47,722 nucleotides of DNA, taken from contig JANXVG010000093.1 of NCBI GenBank assembly GCA_025351795.1, forward strand, positions 1 through 47,722, in the 5' to 3' direction. Shown here one piece after another: positions 25,418-34,615 of the stretch. This DNA is from Salinibacterium sp. (GTDB taxonomy: Bacteria; Actinomycetota; Actinomycetes; Actinomycetales; Microbacteriaceae). The number at the start of each line of letters is the position of its first letter. The first letter of the stretch is position 1. A model generated the notes under the pieces. It searched no databases. It worked only from the letters and a program-made list of their open reading frames with translations, and was not told the DNA's origin. The position numbers and the translations under genes are program-made.

Positions 25418-26656
25418 ATGAACATCAGGCTTATGCGACGAACGACGTCGGTGCGCGTCGGTGCGCGGTCGCGAGCGCTCGCCATTCTTGCGGTCCTGGG
25501 CGTGCTCGTTTCCGGCACGATCGTGGGTGCGAGTGCCTCCCCTGCGTACGCGACTGACTACCCGTCGTGGCACGACGTCGCGGCCGCCCGAACCAACGAG
25601 GCGAACGCCAAAGATCAAATTGCGCAGATCCAGTCACTGCTCGCTGGGTTGAAAGCCGATGCTGAACGCACGGCCGCCGACTCAGACGCCAAGGGGATTG
25701 TCTACCGCGAAGCCGACCAAAAGTTTCAGGAGGCTGCCGCCCGGGCCTCTCAATTGCAGGGTCAGGCGGATGCCGCCCAGTCCAAGGCTGACTCGTCTAA
25801 GCAGCGCGCCGGGCAGATGTACGCGCAGCTCGCCCGCACTAACTCAAGCGACGTCACTGCGCACCTTCTGGTCAATGCGAAGCAAGCGGATGGCCTGCTC
25901 TATGGCCTGGGCATGGCCAGCAAGATCTCTGCTCAGGCGCAGGCGATCTACGACCAGGCGATCCAGGACTCGAACACCGCACAGTCCCTCACCGATCTGG
26001 CCAACCAGCAAAAGAAGATTCTTGAGACACTCAAGGTCGCCGCAGAAAAGGCCCTGGCCGAAGCACAGACCGCTGCGACCGCCGCAGCAACCGCGTTCAC
26101 GGCGCAACAAACTCACGCCGCAATCCTGCAGCAACAACTGATCGTGCTCACCCAAAACCGTGAAGCGACCGAGGCAGACTTCCTCGCCGGCATCATCGCG
26201 CGCACGGGATCGGGCGCTAACCTCGCCGCCGGTGAGATCAGCCTCAGTGGATACGCGCTGCCAGCATCCGGAAGAATCACCGACTCGTTCGGCTACCGCA
26301 TTCACCCGGTATATGGCGGATGGCGCTTCCACTCCGGCACAGACATCGGTGCCTCCTGTGGCGACAACATCTATGCAGCCCACAGCGGCACGGTCGTCTA
26401 CGCCGGTCGCAACGGCACGTACGGCAACTGGATACTGATCGACGATGGTGACGGAATCAGCACCGGCTATGCACACATCGTCGACGGGGGCATACTCGTG
26501 GATGTCGGACAGTCGGTCGAGGTGGGCACGAATATCGCGCACGTGGGCACCACGGGGGCCTCTACCGGATGCCATTTGCACTTCGAAGTTCGTGAAAATG
26601 GAGTCGCCGTTGACGCGGTTCCGTTTATGGCCGGCCAGGGAATCACGATTGGCTAG
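25418..26656 (+). CDS. Secreted M23 (LytM-type) peptidoglycan endopeptidase
   Basis: 412-residue exported cell-wall hydrolase. A signal peptide ends near residue 45 (PAYA-T). Residues about 47-260 begin with YPSWHDVAAART and form a long Ala/Gln-rich coiled coil. The C-terminal M23 domain (about 270-400) has zinc ligands in HSGTD (His305, Asp309) and HLH (catalytic-type His386, zinc ligand His388), plus YAHI (His353), so the active site is complete. M23 enzymes cut peptide cross-bridges during growth and division. An ATG at 25433 is an alternative start. The next gene has a homologous N-terminal half but an NlpC/P60 domain. Possible control is through the MtrA-like repeats directly upstream. 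Confidence 0.93.
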   Translation: MNIRLMRRTTSVRVGARSRALAILAVLGVLVSGTIVGASASPAYATDYPSWHDVAAARTNEANAKDQIAQIQSLLAGLKADAERTAADSDAKGIVYREADQKFQEAAARASQLQGQADAAQSKADSSKQRAGQMYAQLARTNSSDVTAHLLVNAKQADGLLYGLGMASKISAQAQAIYDQAIQDSNTAQSLTDLANQQKKILETLKVAAEKALAEAQTAATAAATAFTAQQTHAAILQQQLIVLTQNREATEADFLAGIIARTGSGANLAAGEISLSGYALPASGRITDSFGYRIHPVYGGWRFHSGTDIGASCGDNIYAAHSGTVVYAGRNGTYGNWILIDDGDGISTGYAHIVDGGILVDVGQSVEVGTNIAHVGTTGASTGCHLHFEVRENGVAVDAVPFMAGQGITIG

Positions 26657-26677
26657 CCCGGGGGTGGGAAAAGGATA

Positions 26678-27883
26678 GTGAACACCAGATCGCGCGCCAG
26701 GGGGGCGCTGTGCATCGTTGTTGCCGCAATCGTCGTGATTTCGGTGGCGACCAGCGGCGCGGCGATTGCCGACCCCAGTTACCCCAGCTGGGGCGACGTG
26801 CTCGCTGCTCGGCAGAGTGAGGCAGACACCCAAGCGACCATCACGCAGATTCAAGGGATCCTTGTCGACCTTGAGGCGCAGTCCGCAGCGCTCGGCAAGG
26901 TGGCCCTCGTCAAGGACGAGGAATACAACGTCGCTCGGGATGCGCTCGACGCCGCTACGGCTACGGCGCAAAAACTCCAGGACCAAGCGGATGCAGCAAC
27001 CCTGCGTGCACAGGAGTCGAGCAGAAAGGCCGGCCAGCTCGTTGCCCAACTGGCCCGCGCCGGCGGTGGCGACCTCACCCTCGGGCTGCTCACGTCTAAC
27101 AACGCGGGTAACCTGCTCAGCCGACTCGGCACTATGAGCAAAGTCAGCGAGCAAGCTGCGCTCGTCTACCGCCAAGCCACGATCGACAAGAACCTGTCGC
27201 AGTCGCTCACCGACCAAGCCAAGGTTGCCCAACAGAAGCGCACTGCGCTCGAACTAGCGGCCCAGGTGGCGCTCGTTGCGGCCAAGGCGGCCTCCGTGGG
27301 TGCCCTAGCCAAGGTGGCCTCCCAGAAGGCTGCTGAAGACCAGATGTATGCGCAACTCGCCACTCTCAAGGGAACGACCGCGCAGGTCGAATCCGGCTAT
27401 CTCGCCGGAGTGGCGTGGGAAGCCGCGCAGGCGGCAGTGAAGAATCCGCCACCGGATGCGCCGCCGGTCAACCCGACGCCACCAGCCCCTAACGGCTCTG
27501 CGGTCAACACCGCGATCGCCTACGCATACGCCCAGCTCGGGAAGCCATACGTCTTCGGTGGGTCTGGCCCCGACGGATACGACTGCTCAGGTCTCACCAA
27601 GCAGGCGTACGCGGCTGCTGGCGTGTACATCGGTACGCATTCCTCGAATAACCAATACAACGTGATGGCCGATCAGGGTCGACTCATTCCGCTCAGCCAG
27701 ATGGTTGCGGGTGACCTGCTGTGGTACTCAGACGGCGGCGACCCGAATGGCGACAAGTACCACGTGACGCTGTATATCGGCGGCGGCCAAATGATCGAGG
27801 CGCCCTACGAAGGTCAGCCGGTGCGCATTCGTGCCGTGCGTTATGGCGACCTCGTACCATATGCCGGGCGGCCGACGCCGTAG
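26678..27883 (+). CDS. Secreted NlpC/P60 (C40) peptidoglycan hydrolase, RipA-like
   Basis: 401-residue exported hydrolase. The GTG start follows AAAAGGA. A signal peptide ends near residue 31 (AIA-D). Residues about 33-235 are a coiled coil starting YPSWGDVLAARQSEADTQ, clearly related to the same region of the M23 protein upstream. A Pro-rich linker follows, then the C40 domain from about 279, with catalytic Cys303 in YDCSG and His362 in KYHVTLYIG. The layout matches RipA-type D,L-endopeptidases needed for daughter-cell separation. It is 21 bases downstream of the M23 gene and probably co-transcribed with it, giving two cutting specificities on a shared targeting module. Confidence 0.93.
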   Translation: MNTRSRARGALCIVVAAIVVISVATSGAAIADPSYPSWGDVLAARQSEADTQATITQIQGILVDLEAQSAALGKVALVKDEEYNVARDALDAATATAQKLQDQADAATLRAQESSRKAGQLVAQLARAGGGDLTLGLLTSNNAGNLLSRLGTMSKVSEQAALVYRQATIDKNLSQSLTDQAKVAQQKRTALELAAQVALVAAKAASVGALAKVASQKAAEDQMYAQLATLKGTTAQVESGYLAGVAWEAAQAAVKNPPPDAPPVNPTPPAPNGSAVNTAIAYAYAQLGKPYVFGGSGPDGYDCSGLTKQAYAAAGVYIGTHSSNNQYNVMADQGRLIPLSQMVAGDLLWYSDGGDPNGDKYHVTLYIGGGQMIEAPYEGQPVRIRAVRYGDLVPYAGRPTP

Positions 27884-27971
27884 TTGTGGTCCGTTACGGC
27901 GTCTCGCAGATCAGGCCAGCGTCGGGTCGTGCGATCGCCATTACTGCAACGCACCCGGGCGGTCGGTCTCA

Positions 27972-28466
27972 CTAGTGCGCGACGTCTGCCCTGAGCTTGT
28001 CGATGCCAGCCTGCACGACGGCTTCCGCTTCTGCGGCGTTGCCCCAGCCCTCGACCTTGACCCACTTGCCCGGCTCCAGGTCTTTATAGTGCTCAAAGAA
28101 ATGCTGGATCTCCTGGCGAGTGAACTCCGGGATGTCATCGATGTCCTGAATGTGTGACCATCGCGGGTCCTTCGCCTGCACGCAGATTACCTTGGAATCG
28201 ATGCCGCCGTCGTCCGTCATATTGAACACCGCAACCGGCCGAACCGAGATACCGACACCAGGAAAAGTTGGCGCATCGAGCAGTACGAGTGCATCGACGG
28301 GGTCACCGTCGAGACCAAGGGTGTTCTCGAAGTAGCCGTAGTCGGTCGGGTAAGCAAAGGTGGTGAACAGGTAGCGGTCGAGAAAGACCCGGCCGGTCTC
28401 GTGGTCGACCTCGTACTTGTTACGGCTCCCTCGAGGAATCTCGATAACGACGTCGTATGCGGTCAT
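27972..28466 (-). CDS. ppa: Inorganic pyrophosphatase
   Basis: 164-residue soluble family I pyrophosphatase that hydrolyses PPi released by biosynthesis. The ATG at 28466 ([19 protein letters not shown]) is chosen because GAGGAG precedes it and the N-terminus is canonical; the longer frame to 28523 would overlap the tilS start. Active-site segments are [11 protein letters not shown], the [21 protein letters not shown] signature with metal-binding Asp residues, and later AKDPRW. Length matches other bacterial enzymes. It diverges from tilS with under 50 bases between starts. Confidence 0.97.
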   Translation of the reverse strand: MTAYDVVIEIPRGSRNKYEVDHETGRVFLDRYLFTTFAYPTDYGYFENTLGLDGDPVDALVLLDAPTFPGVGISVRPVAVFNMTDDGGIDSKVICVQAKDPRWSHIQDIDDIPEFTRQEIQHFFEHYKDLEPGKWVKVEGWGNAAEAEAVVQAGIDKLRADVAH

Positions 28467-28501
28467 TGCTGTACTCCTCGGTTCACACGCTATTGCTGGA
28501 A

Positions 28502-28507
28502 TAACGT
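28502..28507 (+). promoter_or_regulatory. -10 box of a probable leaderless tilS transcript
   Basis: TAACGT is followed by six bases and the tilS ATG; no Shine-Dalgarno sequence is present. Confidence 0.5.
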
Positions 28508-28513
28508 TAGTGG

Positions 28514-29617
28514 ATGCCAACACATCGCCCGAGACTCACGCCCGCTATCGCGGACGTGCGGAGGGCCGTGCGCGTTGCTCTGCCCGTCGTTGCTCGTCGT
28601 CTCATGCCAAATGAAGGAGATACTGCTGCCGATGGCCCTGGTGTCCCGCAATCGTGTGACTCGACTCCACCTTCTCCTTCATTTGGCACAGGCCACTCTC
28701 GACAGACCGAGCAGCCGCTGGTTCTCGTCGCGCTCAGCGGCGGCCCCGACTCCCTCGCGCTCGCCGCCGCCACGGCTTTTGAAGCGCCGCGCGCGGGGGT
28801 GCTGGCAGGTGTGGTGATCGTTGACCACGGTCTTCAGGCCGGGTCGGCGGATGTCGCAGCGCGAGCGGCCACGCAGGCCATCGAGCTCGGCCTCGCCCCC
28901 GTGCTCATCCGCGCGGTCACGGTCGGCTCGGATGGGGGGCCAGAGGCAGCGGCGCGCGCGGCGCGCTACGCGGCGCTCGACGCCGCTGCGGCAGAAACGG
29001 GGGCCACCGCCGTATTGCTCGGCCACACCCTCGACGATCAGGCCGAGACGGTGCTGCTCGGCCTCGCACGCGGCAGTGGCGCGGCGAGTTTGTGGGGCAT
29101 GCAGCAGGCGAGTGGGCTCTACCGCAGACCGCTGCTCGGCATCCGTCGTTCGACCACCGTGGCGTTCTGCACAGAGTCCGGGCTCGATGCATGGCTGGAT
29201 CCGCAGAACATCGAGCACCGATTCACCCGAGTTCGTGTGCGGTCGACCGTGCTCCCTGTGCTCGAAAGCGAGCTCGGCCCCGGGGTCGCCGAGGCTCTCG
29301 CGCGCACAGCAGGGCAGCTGCGAGAAGACGCGGAGGCCCTCGACTACTTCGCCGAGGAGATCGCCGAAGATCTGGCCGAGCACTCGCATGCCGGCATCTC
29401 GTTGCCCGTACTGGCGCTCGCGGCAAACCCCGCAGCCCTGCGCCAACGGCTCATCCGGTGGGCCGTCTGGAACGAGTTTCAGGTATCGCTCAGTCGCACG
29501 CAGACGCTTGAGGTTGCACGGCTCGTGACCGACTGGCGCGGCCAGACGGCCGTCGATCTGCCGGGCGTTAGGGTGGAACGCTTGGGCGCACTGCTCGTCT
29601 TCTCCGCCAGACCCTAA
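28514..29617 (+). CDS. tilS: tRNA(Ile)-lysidine synthase carrying an in-frame repeat insertion
   Basis: 367-residue enzyme that converts C34 of the CAU tRNA-Ile to lysidine using ATP and lysine, essential for AUA decoding. The PP-loop motif [12 protein letters not shown] starts near residue 75, followed by VIVDHGLQ and [21 protein letters not shown]. The N-terminus [17 protein letters not shown] is typical for actinobacterial TilS. Between this helix and the PP-loop, residues 31-58 are encoded by an 84-bp palindrome-ended repeat element (28605-28688) whose second copy is at 43022-43105. The insertion keeps the frame and falls before the ATP-binding core, so the enzyme should remain active. 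An internal ATG at 28604 could in principle serve as a start. hpt follows 7 bases after the stop. Confidence 0.95.
   Translation: MPTHRPRLTPAIADVRRAVRVALPVVARRLMPNEGDTAADGPGVPQSCDSTPPSPSFGTGHSRQTEQPLVLVALSGGPDSLALAAATAFEAPRAGVLAGVVIVDHGLQAGSADVAARAATQAIELGLAPVLIRAVTVGSDGGPEAAARAARYAALDAAAAETGATAVLLGHTLDDQAETVLLGLARGSGAASLWGMQQASGLYRRPLLGIRRSTTVAFCTESGLDAWLDPQNIEHRFTRVRVRSTVLPVLESELGPGVAEALARTAGQLREDAEALDYFAEEIAEDLAEHSHAGISLPVLALAANPAALRQRLIRWAVWNEFQVSLSRTQTLEVARLVTDWRGQTAVDLPGVRVERLGALLVFSARP
28605..28688 (+). repeat. 84-bp palindrome-ended element, copy 1, inside tilS
   Basis: The 16-bp ends are perfect inverted repeats (TGCCAAATGAAGGAGA and its complement) around a 52-bp centre. The length is exactly 28 codons and adds the peptide PNEG...SPSFG to TilS without disturbing the frame. 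A same-length copy lies at 43022-43105 in the opposite orientation. With that copy it shares the ends, an 18-bp stretch at one end and a CGAGTSACAC core. Confidence 0.85.
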
Positions 29618-29624
29618 GGACACC

Positions 29625-30176
29625 ATGGAACTCGCCGACGTTGCCGATGATCTCACCGAGGTGCTCCTCACCGAGGTGCAGATCCACGACAAGATTGCGG
29701 AACTCGCGCGTCGAGTCGAGCACGACTACGCGGGTGAGCGGCTACTTCTGGTTGGCGTACTCAAGGGCGCGGTGATGGTCATGGCAGATGTTGCTCGCGA
29801 ACTGAAGATTCACGTCGACATGGACTGGATGGCCGTCTCGTCGTACGGCATGAGCACGGAGTCGAGCGGCGTTGTGCGCATCCTCAAAGACCTCGACTCC
29901 GACCTCACCGGTCGCCATGTTCTCATCGTTGAAGACATCATCGACTCGGGGCTCACCCTGTCGTGGCTGCGGGCAAACCTCGCAAGTCGCGGACCGGCAT
30001 CCCTCGAAATTCTCGCGCTTTTACGCAAACCGGATGCCGTCAAGGTCGCAGTGGACGTCAAGTACATCGGCTTCGACATTCCCAATGCCTTCGTCGTTGG
30101 CTACGGCCTGGACTTTGCGGAAAAGTACCGCAACCTGCGCGGGGTGGCGGTGCTGGCTCCGCACGTATATGAGTGA
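29625..30176 (+). CDS. hpt: Hypoxanthine phosphoribosyltransferase
   Basis: 183-residue purine salvage enzyme that makes IMP or GMP from hypoxanthine or guanine and PRPP. The PRPP-binding loop is LIVEDIIDSGLTL around residue 105. Other family marks are VGVLKGAVMVMADVAR near residue 43 and the C-terminal base-binding segment KYIGFDIPNAFVVGYGLDFAEKYRN. An AAGGA ribosome-binding site sits 5 bases before the ATG. It lies between tilS and ftsH, the conserved tilS-hpt-ftsH order found across Gram-positive bacteria. Confidence 0.97.
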   Translation: MELADVADDLTEVLLTEVQIHDKIAELARRVEHDYAGERLLLVGVLKGAVMVMADVARELKIHVDMDWMAVSSYGMSTESSGVVRILKDLDSDLTGRHVLIVEDIIDSGLTLSWLRANLASRGPASLEILALLRKPDAVKVAVDVKYIGFDIPNAFVVGYGLDFAEKYRNLRGVAVLAPHVYE

Positions 30177-30293
30177 GCGGTCTGGATGGTATTACGCCTA
30201 GGGCAAACATCCAGTCGGCTTGCAGCGCAGTACCGGTAGCCTAGCGATACGTTTCTGAGCAGGAAAGGCGATGGGCGTTTTGCCCTGAACATC

Positions 30294-32300
30294 ATGGATT
30301 TCAAGCGCATTTTTCGCGGGCCGGTCATCTACATTGTCCTCGCCATCGCCGCAGTGGCTTTCGGGGCCACCCTGCTCACCGGCAGCGGATTTAAGGAAGT
30401 AACCACCCAGCAGGGGCTTCAGCTCCTCAAAGGGGACACCGTCGATTCAGCGAAGATCGTCGACGGTGAACAACGTGTCGACCTCAAGCTCACGCAGGCT
30501 GATGGCGCTAACGGCAGACAGGTGCAGTTCTATTACGTCGCTCCTCGAGGTGCCGAGATTGTCGCCGCGATCAACGCGGCCAAGCTGAAAAGCTTCAACG
30601 ATGAGGTGCCGCAGTCCAACGTATTCGTGTCACTCCTCGGGGTGATTGTCCCGTTTTTGCTCATCGGGGTCGTGTTCTACTTCCTTCTGCGGAGCATGCA
30701 GGGCGGCGGTAACCGGGTGATGCAGTTCGGCAAGTCCAAGGCGAAGCTTGTCGGTAAGGAGGCGCCGAAGGTGACCTTCGCGGATGTTGCCGGAGCCGAC
30801 GAGGCCATCGAGGAGCTCGAGGAGATCAAAGACTTCCTCAAGGAGCCTGCCAAATTTCTTGCTGTTGGTGCCCGCATCCCGAAAGGTGTGCTGCTCTACG
30901 GCCCTCCCGGAACTGGCAAGACGCTGCTCGCTCGCGCCGTCGCCGGTGAGGCTGGCGTTCCGTTCTACACAATCTCGGGCTCAGACTTCGTCGAGATGTT
31001 TGTGGGCGTCGGTGCGAGCCGCGTGCGCGACCTGTTCGACCAAGCCAAGCAGAACTCGCCTGCCATCATTTTCATTGACGAGATCGACGCCGTTGGTCGT
31101 CACCGCGGCGCGGGCATCGGCGGCGGCAACGATGAGCGCGAGCAGACGCTCAACCAGCTCCTCGTTGAGATGGACGGCTTCGACGTGAAGACGAACGTTA
31201 TCCTGATCGCGGCCACAAACCGCCCGGATGTGCTCGATCCTGCTTTGCTGCGTCCCGGTCGATTCGATCGCCAGATCGGTGTCGACTCCCCCGACCTTCA
31301 GGGTCGCAAGCGCATCCTCGAGGTGCACGGAAAGGGCAAGCCGCTGGCCAAGGGCGTTGACCTCGAAGTGCTCGCGCGAAAGACGCCGGGATTCACCGGC
31401 GCCGACTTGGCCAACGTGCTCAACGAGGCGGCACTGCTCACGGCGCGCTCCAATGCCCAGCTCATCGATAACCGCGCCCTCGATGAGGCGGTCGACCGGG
31501 TGATGGCCGGTCCGCAGCGCCGCACTCGCCTGATGAACGACAAAGAGAAGCTCATCACGGCGTACCACGAAGGCGGGCACGCGCTCGCCGCCGCCTCGAT
31601 GCGCAACACCGACCCGGTGACCAAGGTGACGATCCTGCCGCGCGGTCGCGCCCTCGGGTACACCATGGTTTTGCCGCTCGAAGACAAATACTCGATCACG
31701 CGCAACGAACTCCTCGACCAGCTCGCCTACGCAATGGGCGGTCGGGTCGCCGAGGAGATCGTTTTCCACGACCCAACGACGGGTGCATCGAACGACATTG
31801 AGAAGGCGACATCGATCGCTCGTAAAATGGTGACCGAATACGGGATGAGCGCGAAGGTCGGTTCCGTCAAGCTCGGCCTCACCGCGGGCGAGCCCTTCCT
31901 GGGTCGCGACATGGGCGCGAGTCGAGACTACTCAGACACCATCGCCGAAACGATCGATGAAGAGATACGCAAGCTCATTGAGCAGGCGCACGATGAGGCG
32001 TGGCAGGTGCTCAACACCAACCGCGCCGTACTCGACCGCCTAGCGACCGAGCTGCTTGAGAAAGAGACCCTCGACCACAACCAACTGGCCGAGATCTTTA
32101 CCGACGTCAAGAAGTTGCCCGAGCGCCCACAATGGCTTTCGAGCGACGCGCGCCCGATCTCGAACCTTCCCCCCGTGAAGATGCCAGTGCGGCTTCCGAT
32201 TGACGCCGGGCTTTCAGAAGGCGGAATCGAGTCAGGCACCCCACAGAAGCCGAAGCGCGCCCCTCGGCCGCGCAAAACCCCCGGCGTCGCTACCGCCTAG
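30294..32300 (+). CDS. ftsH: ATP-dependent zinc metalloprotease FtsH
   Basis: 668-residue membrane-anchored AAA+ protease that degrades misfolded membrane proteins and regulatory substrates. Two N-terminal transmembrane helices (about 10-28 and 102-122) flank a small extracytoplasmic domain. The AAA module has Walker A GPPGTGKT near residue 203, Walker [16 protein letters not shown] and the SRH segment [20 protein letters not shown]. The M41 protease domain has the zinc motif HEGGH near residue 424. The C-terminal tail is Pro/Lys/Arg-rich and about 60 residues beyond the protease domain, common in actinobacteria. No clear ribosome-binding site is seen. It heads the folate gene run. Confidence 0.97.
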   Translation: MDFKRIFRGPVIYIVLAIAAVAFGATLLTGSGFKEVTTQQGLQLLKGDTVDSAKIVDGEQRVDLKLTQADGANGRQVQFYYVAPRGAEIVAAINAAKLKSFNDEVPQSNVFVSLLGVIVPFLLIGVVFYFLLRSMQGGGNRVMQFGKSKAKLVGKEAPKVTFADVAGADEAIEELEEIKDFLKEPAKFLAVGARIPKGVLLYGPPGTGKTLLARAVAGEAGVPFYTISGSDFVEMFVGVGASRVRDLFDQAKQNSPAIIFIDEIDAVGRHRGAGIGGGNDEREQTLNQLLVEMDGFDVKTNVILIAATNRPDVLDPALLRPGRFDRQIGVDSPDLQGRKRILEVHGKGKPLAKGVDLEVLARKTPGFTGADLANVLNEAALLTARSNAQLIDNRALDEAVDRVMAGPQRRTRLMNDKEKLITAYHEGGHALAAASMRNTDPVTKVTILPRGRALGYTMVLPLEDKYSITRNELLDQLAYAMGGRVAEEIVFHDPTTGASNDIEKATSIARKMVTEYGMSAKVGSVKLGLTAGEPFLGRDMGASRDYSDTIAETIDEEIRKLIEQAHDEAWQVLNTNRAVLDRLATELLEKETLDHNQLAEIFTDVKKLPERPQWLSSDARPISNLPPVKMPVRLPIDAGLSEGGIESGTPQKPKRAPRPRKTPGVATA

Positions 32301-32306
32301 GCATCA

Positions 32307-32891
32307 ATGGCAATCGACACCGAACGCATCGAAGCGGCGGTCGCCGAAATCCTCGCCGCCATCGGTGAGGACGTCGGTCGCGCAGGTCTCGCGTTTACTC
32401 CGCAACGGGTTGCGCAGGCCTATCAGGAGTTCTTCTCGGGAATTAATAATGACCCTCTTGGGCACCTCGCGGACTCTGTGGAACTCGCGGGTGGTGGCGA
32501 CGAGTTGAGTGAGCTCGTTGTGATGCGCGACATCGAGTTTCGGTCGGTGTGCGAGCACCACCTGCTTCCGTTTCTCGGGGTCGCGCACGTCGCGTACGTG
32601 CCAGGGTCGAGGATCGTTGGGCTTAGCGCGCTGCCGCGCGTTGTCGAAACGCTCGCCTCGCGGCCACAACTTCAGGAACGGCTCACGGAGCAGATCGCCG
32701 ACGCGCTTCAGTCGGGGCTCGATGCTCAGGGAGTTCTCGTCGTGCTCGATGCGATGCACGGCTGTGTGTGGGCCCGCGGCACCCGTCAGGCGAGAAGCTC
32801 AACCGTGACAATGGCCGCCCGCGGTTCGCTCGGCGACCCGGTGCAGCGCGCGGGAGTGCTCTCTCTCATTGGCGCGGGCAGCCGTGGGTAA
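32307..32891 (+). CDS. folE: GTP cyclohydrolase I
   Basis: 194-residue enzyme that converts GTP to 7,8-dihydroneopterin triphosphate, the first step of tetrahydrofolate synthesis. It has the zinc-binding CEHHLLPFLGVAHVAYVP segment around residue 77 and RIVGLSALPRVVE. The third zinc-ligand cysteine is in MHGCVWARGTRQ, where E. coli has a CMTMRG-type sequence, so this loop is divergent but the Cys is kept. It starts 6 bases after ftsH and overlaps the probable folP start region. It is the first of four consecutive folate genes. Confidence 0.96.
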   Translation: MAIDTERIEAAVAEILAAIGEDVGRAGLAFTPQRVAQAYQEFFSGINNDPLGHLADSVELAGGGDELSELVVMRDIEFRSVCEHHLLPFLGVAHVAYVPGSRIVGLSALPRVVETLASRPQLQERLTEQIADALQSGLDAQGVLVVLDAMHGCVWARGTRQARSSTVTMAARGSLGDPVQRAGVLSLIGAGSRG

Positions 32892-33729
32892 GGCGGTAGC
32901 CCGGGTGCCGTCGACGGTATCCGCAGCGCCGGCAATCATGGCTATCCTCAACGTCACTCCGGACTCCTTCAGCGATGGCGGCAAATGGGCAGACACCGAC
33001 TCGGCGATCGAACGCGGGATTGAGCTCCACGACGCTGGCGCAGACGTCATCGACGTGGGCGGGGAGTCAACCAGGCCGGGCGCAGATCGGGTGCACACCG
33101 CGCAGGAACAGGCCCGTGTCATCCCGGTGATTTCTGAGCTCACCGCGCGGGGCATCTCGGTAAGCATTGACACGATGAACGCCGAGACCGCGCGCGCGGC
33201 CGCTGCGGCCGGTGTGAGCATCATCAACGATGTCTCGGGTGGACTAGCCGACCCCGAGATGTACCGAGTGGTAGCGGAAGCCGGGCTGTATTACATTGCC
33301 ATGCATTGGCGCGGCCATAGCCACGATATGCAGGCGCTCGCGACCTACGATGATGTGGTGATCGATGTACGAAGCGAGCTCAAGACGCGCGTCGCGGAGC
33401 TCCTTGTGTGGGGAGTCGATCCCGCTAAAGTGATTCTCGACCCGGGACTCGGCTTCGCCAAGACGGCCGAGCATAACTGGAAGCTGTTGGGCCATTTGAG
33501 CGAGCTGCGGTCGCTAGGCTATCCGGTGCTGGTTGGAGCATCTCGCAAGAGGTTTCTCGCCGACGTCATGCCAAACGGCGCGCCAACGGTTGCCCGAGAT
33601 GAACCCACAGCCATGATCACGACCCTCGCCGCTCAGGCTGGCGTATGGGGCGTGCGAGTGCACGACGTGGCATCCACGAGAGTTGCACTCGCGGTGTGGA
33701 GTTCGTGGCACGCGGGAGCAACCGGGTGA
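32869..33729 (+). CDS. folP: Dihydropteroate synthase
   Basis: Up to 286 residues; condenses 6-hydroxymethyl-dihydropterin pyrophosphate with p-aminobenzoate and is the sulfonamide target. Family signatures are ILNVTPDSFSDGG and DVGGESTRPGA near the N-terminus, VSIDTMNAETA and IINDVSGG in the middle, then DPGLGFAKTAEHNW and GASRKRFL. The start is uncertain: TTG 32869, GTG 32884 and GTG 32905 are all in frame, and the first two overlap folE. GTG 32905 would give the most usual N-terminal length. The stop overlaps the folB GTG by 4 bases. Confidence 0.95.
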   Translation: MARAAVGKAVARVPSTVSAAPAIMAILNVTPDSFSDGGKWADTDSAIERGIELHDAGADVIDVGGESTRPGADRVHTAQEQARVIPVISELTARGISVSIDTMNAETARAAAAAGVSIINDVSGGLADPEMYRVVAEAGLYYIAMHWRGHSHDMQALATYDDVVIDVRSELKTRVAELLVWGVDPAKVILDPGLGFAKTAEHNWKLLGHLSELRSLGYPVLVGASRKRFLADVMPNGAPTVARDEPTAMITTLAAQAGVWGVRVHDVASTRVALAVWSSWHAGATG

Positions 33730-34094
33730 GCCCGCCTGATCTGCTCACGCTCACGGGGTTACGGGCAACCGGCTTCCACGGCGTGTTCGACCACGAGCGG
33801 CGAGATGGGCAGGAATTTGTGATCGACGTGATCGCGCATATCGCGACCCGAGCGGCCGCCGCCGCCGATGACCTCACGCTTACGGTGCACTACGGCGAAC
33901 TTGCCGAGGAAATTGTCGCCGCCGTCGAGCGCGATCCGGTTGATCTCATCGAGACGGTTGCCGAGCGAATAGCGCAGGTCGTGCTTGCCCATGAGTCCGT
34001 TCACCTCGTGCAGGTGACGTTGCACAAGCCGAGTGCGCCGATCACGGTGCCGTTCGACGATGTCTCCATCACAATCCAACGTGGCCGGTCATGA
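33726..34094 (+). CDS. folB: Dihydroneopterin aldolase
   Basis: 122-residue enzyme that cleaves 7,8-dihydroneopterin to 6-hydroxymethyl-dihydropterin and glycolaldehyde. The GTG at 33726 overlaps the folP stop (GTGA) and gives the canonical N-terminus LTLTGLRATGFHGVFDHER; the frame is open further upstream but inside folP. Other marks are YGELAEEIVAAVE, DLIETVAERIAQ and the C-terminal VTLHKPSAPI with a Lys at the catalytic position. It is translationally coupled to both neighbours by 4-base overlaps. Confidence 0.94.
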   Translation: MSPPDLLTLTGLRATGFHGVFDHERRDGQEFVIDVIAHIATRAAAAADDLTLTVHYGELAEEIVAAVERDPVDLIETVAERIAQVVLAHESVHLVQVTLHKPSAPITVPFDDVSITIQRGRS

Positions 34095-34615
34095 TCCGGC
34101 AACAACGGATGCGCGTCGAGCTGCCATTCGTGCTCTCGCTCGGGAGCAATCTGGGTGACCGCGAGGCCACCATTCGTAGCGCGGTGGCTGCGATAGCCGC
34201 AATCCCTGAAGTGACAATGCTGCGGGCATCCGGTCTCGTGGAGTCTGCTGCGCTCACGCTGCGCGGTGTAGACGACACCGCTCCCGCCTACCTCAATGCG
34301 ACCGTTGCGATTCGCACGGCACTGGCTCCAGAAGATCTGCTCACTGCCCTCAATGCGATCGAGGTCGAGAACGGTCGGATGCGTGACGAACGGTGGGGTG
34401 ATCGCACTCTCGACATTGATATCGTCGCGATGGGCGCGCTGCGGCATTCGAGCGACCGACTGGAGATTCCGCATCCGCGAGCAGCAGACCGCGCTTTCGT
34501 GGTCATCCCGTGGCTCGAGATTGAGCCAACGGCGGCCGTGCCCGGGGTCGGGCGCATCGATCAGCTCACCCTCAGCGACTCCGTGCAACCGTACCCAGCG
34601 GAGCCGCTCCTGTGA
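34091..34615 (+). CDS. folK: 2-amino-4-hydroxy-6-hydroxymethyldihydropteridine pyrophosphokinase
   Basis: 174-residue HPPK that transfers pyrophosphate from ATP to the pterin, making the FolP substrate. Signatures are LSLGSNLGDRE near residue 16, AYLNATVAI, and the metal and substrate binding stretch RWGDRTLDIDIV, followed by IPHPRAADRAFVVIPW. It overlaps folB by ATGA and the DUF3180 gene by GTGA. The order folE-folP-folB-folK supplies all steps from GTP to dihydropteroate except the phosphatase step. Confidence 0.95.
   Translation: MIRQQRMRVELPFVLSLGSNLGDREATIRSAVAAIAAIPEVTMLRASGLVESAALTLRGVDDTAPAYLNATVAIRTALAPEDLLTALNAIEVENGRMRDERWGDRTLDIDIVAMGALRHSSDRLEIPHPRAADRAFVVIPWLEIEPTAAVPGVGRIDQLTLSDSVQPYPAEPLL

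Noticed and set aside
25844-27232. 462-codon antisense frame across the two hydrolase genes
   Set aside because: Both sense genes have signal peptides and catalytic domains; the antisense product has no recognisable domain.
28603-28690. Target-site duplication flanking the palindromic element
   Set aside because: A CA dinucleotide flanks the tilS copy on both sides but not the second copy, so no consistent duplication can be claimed.
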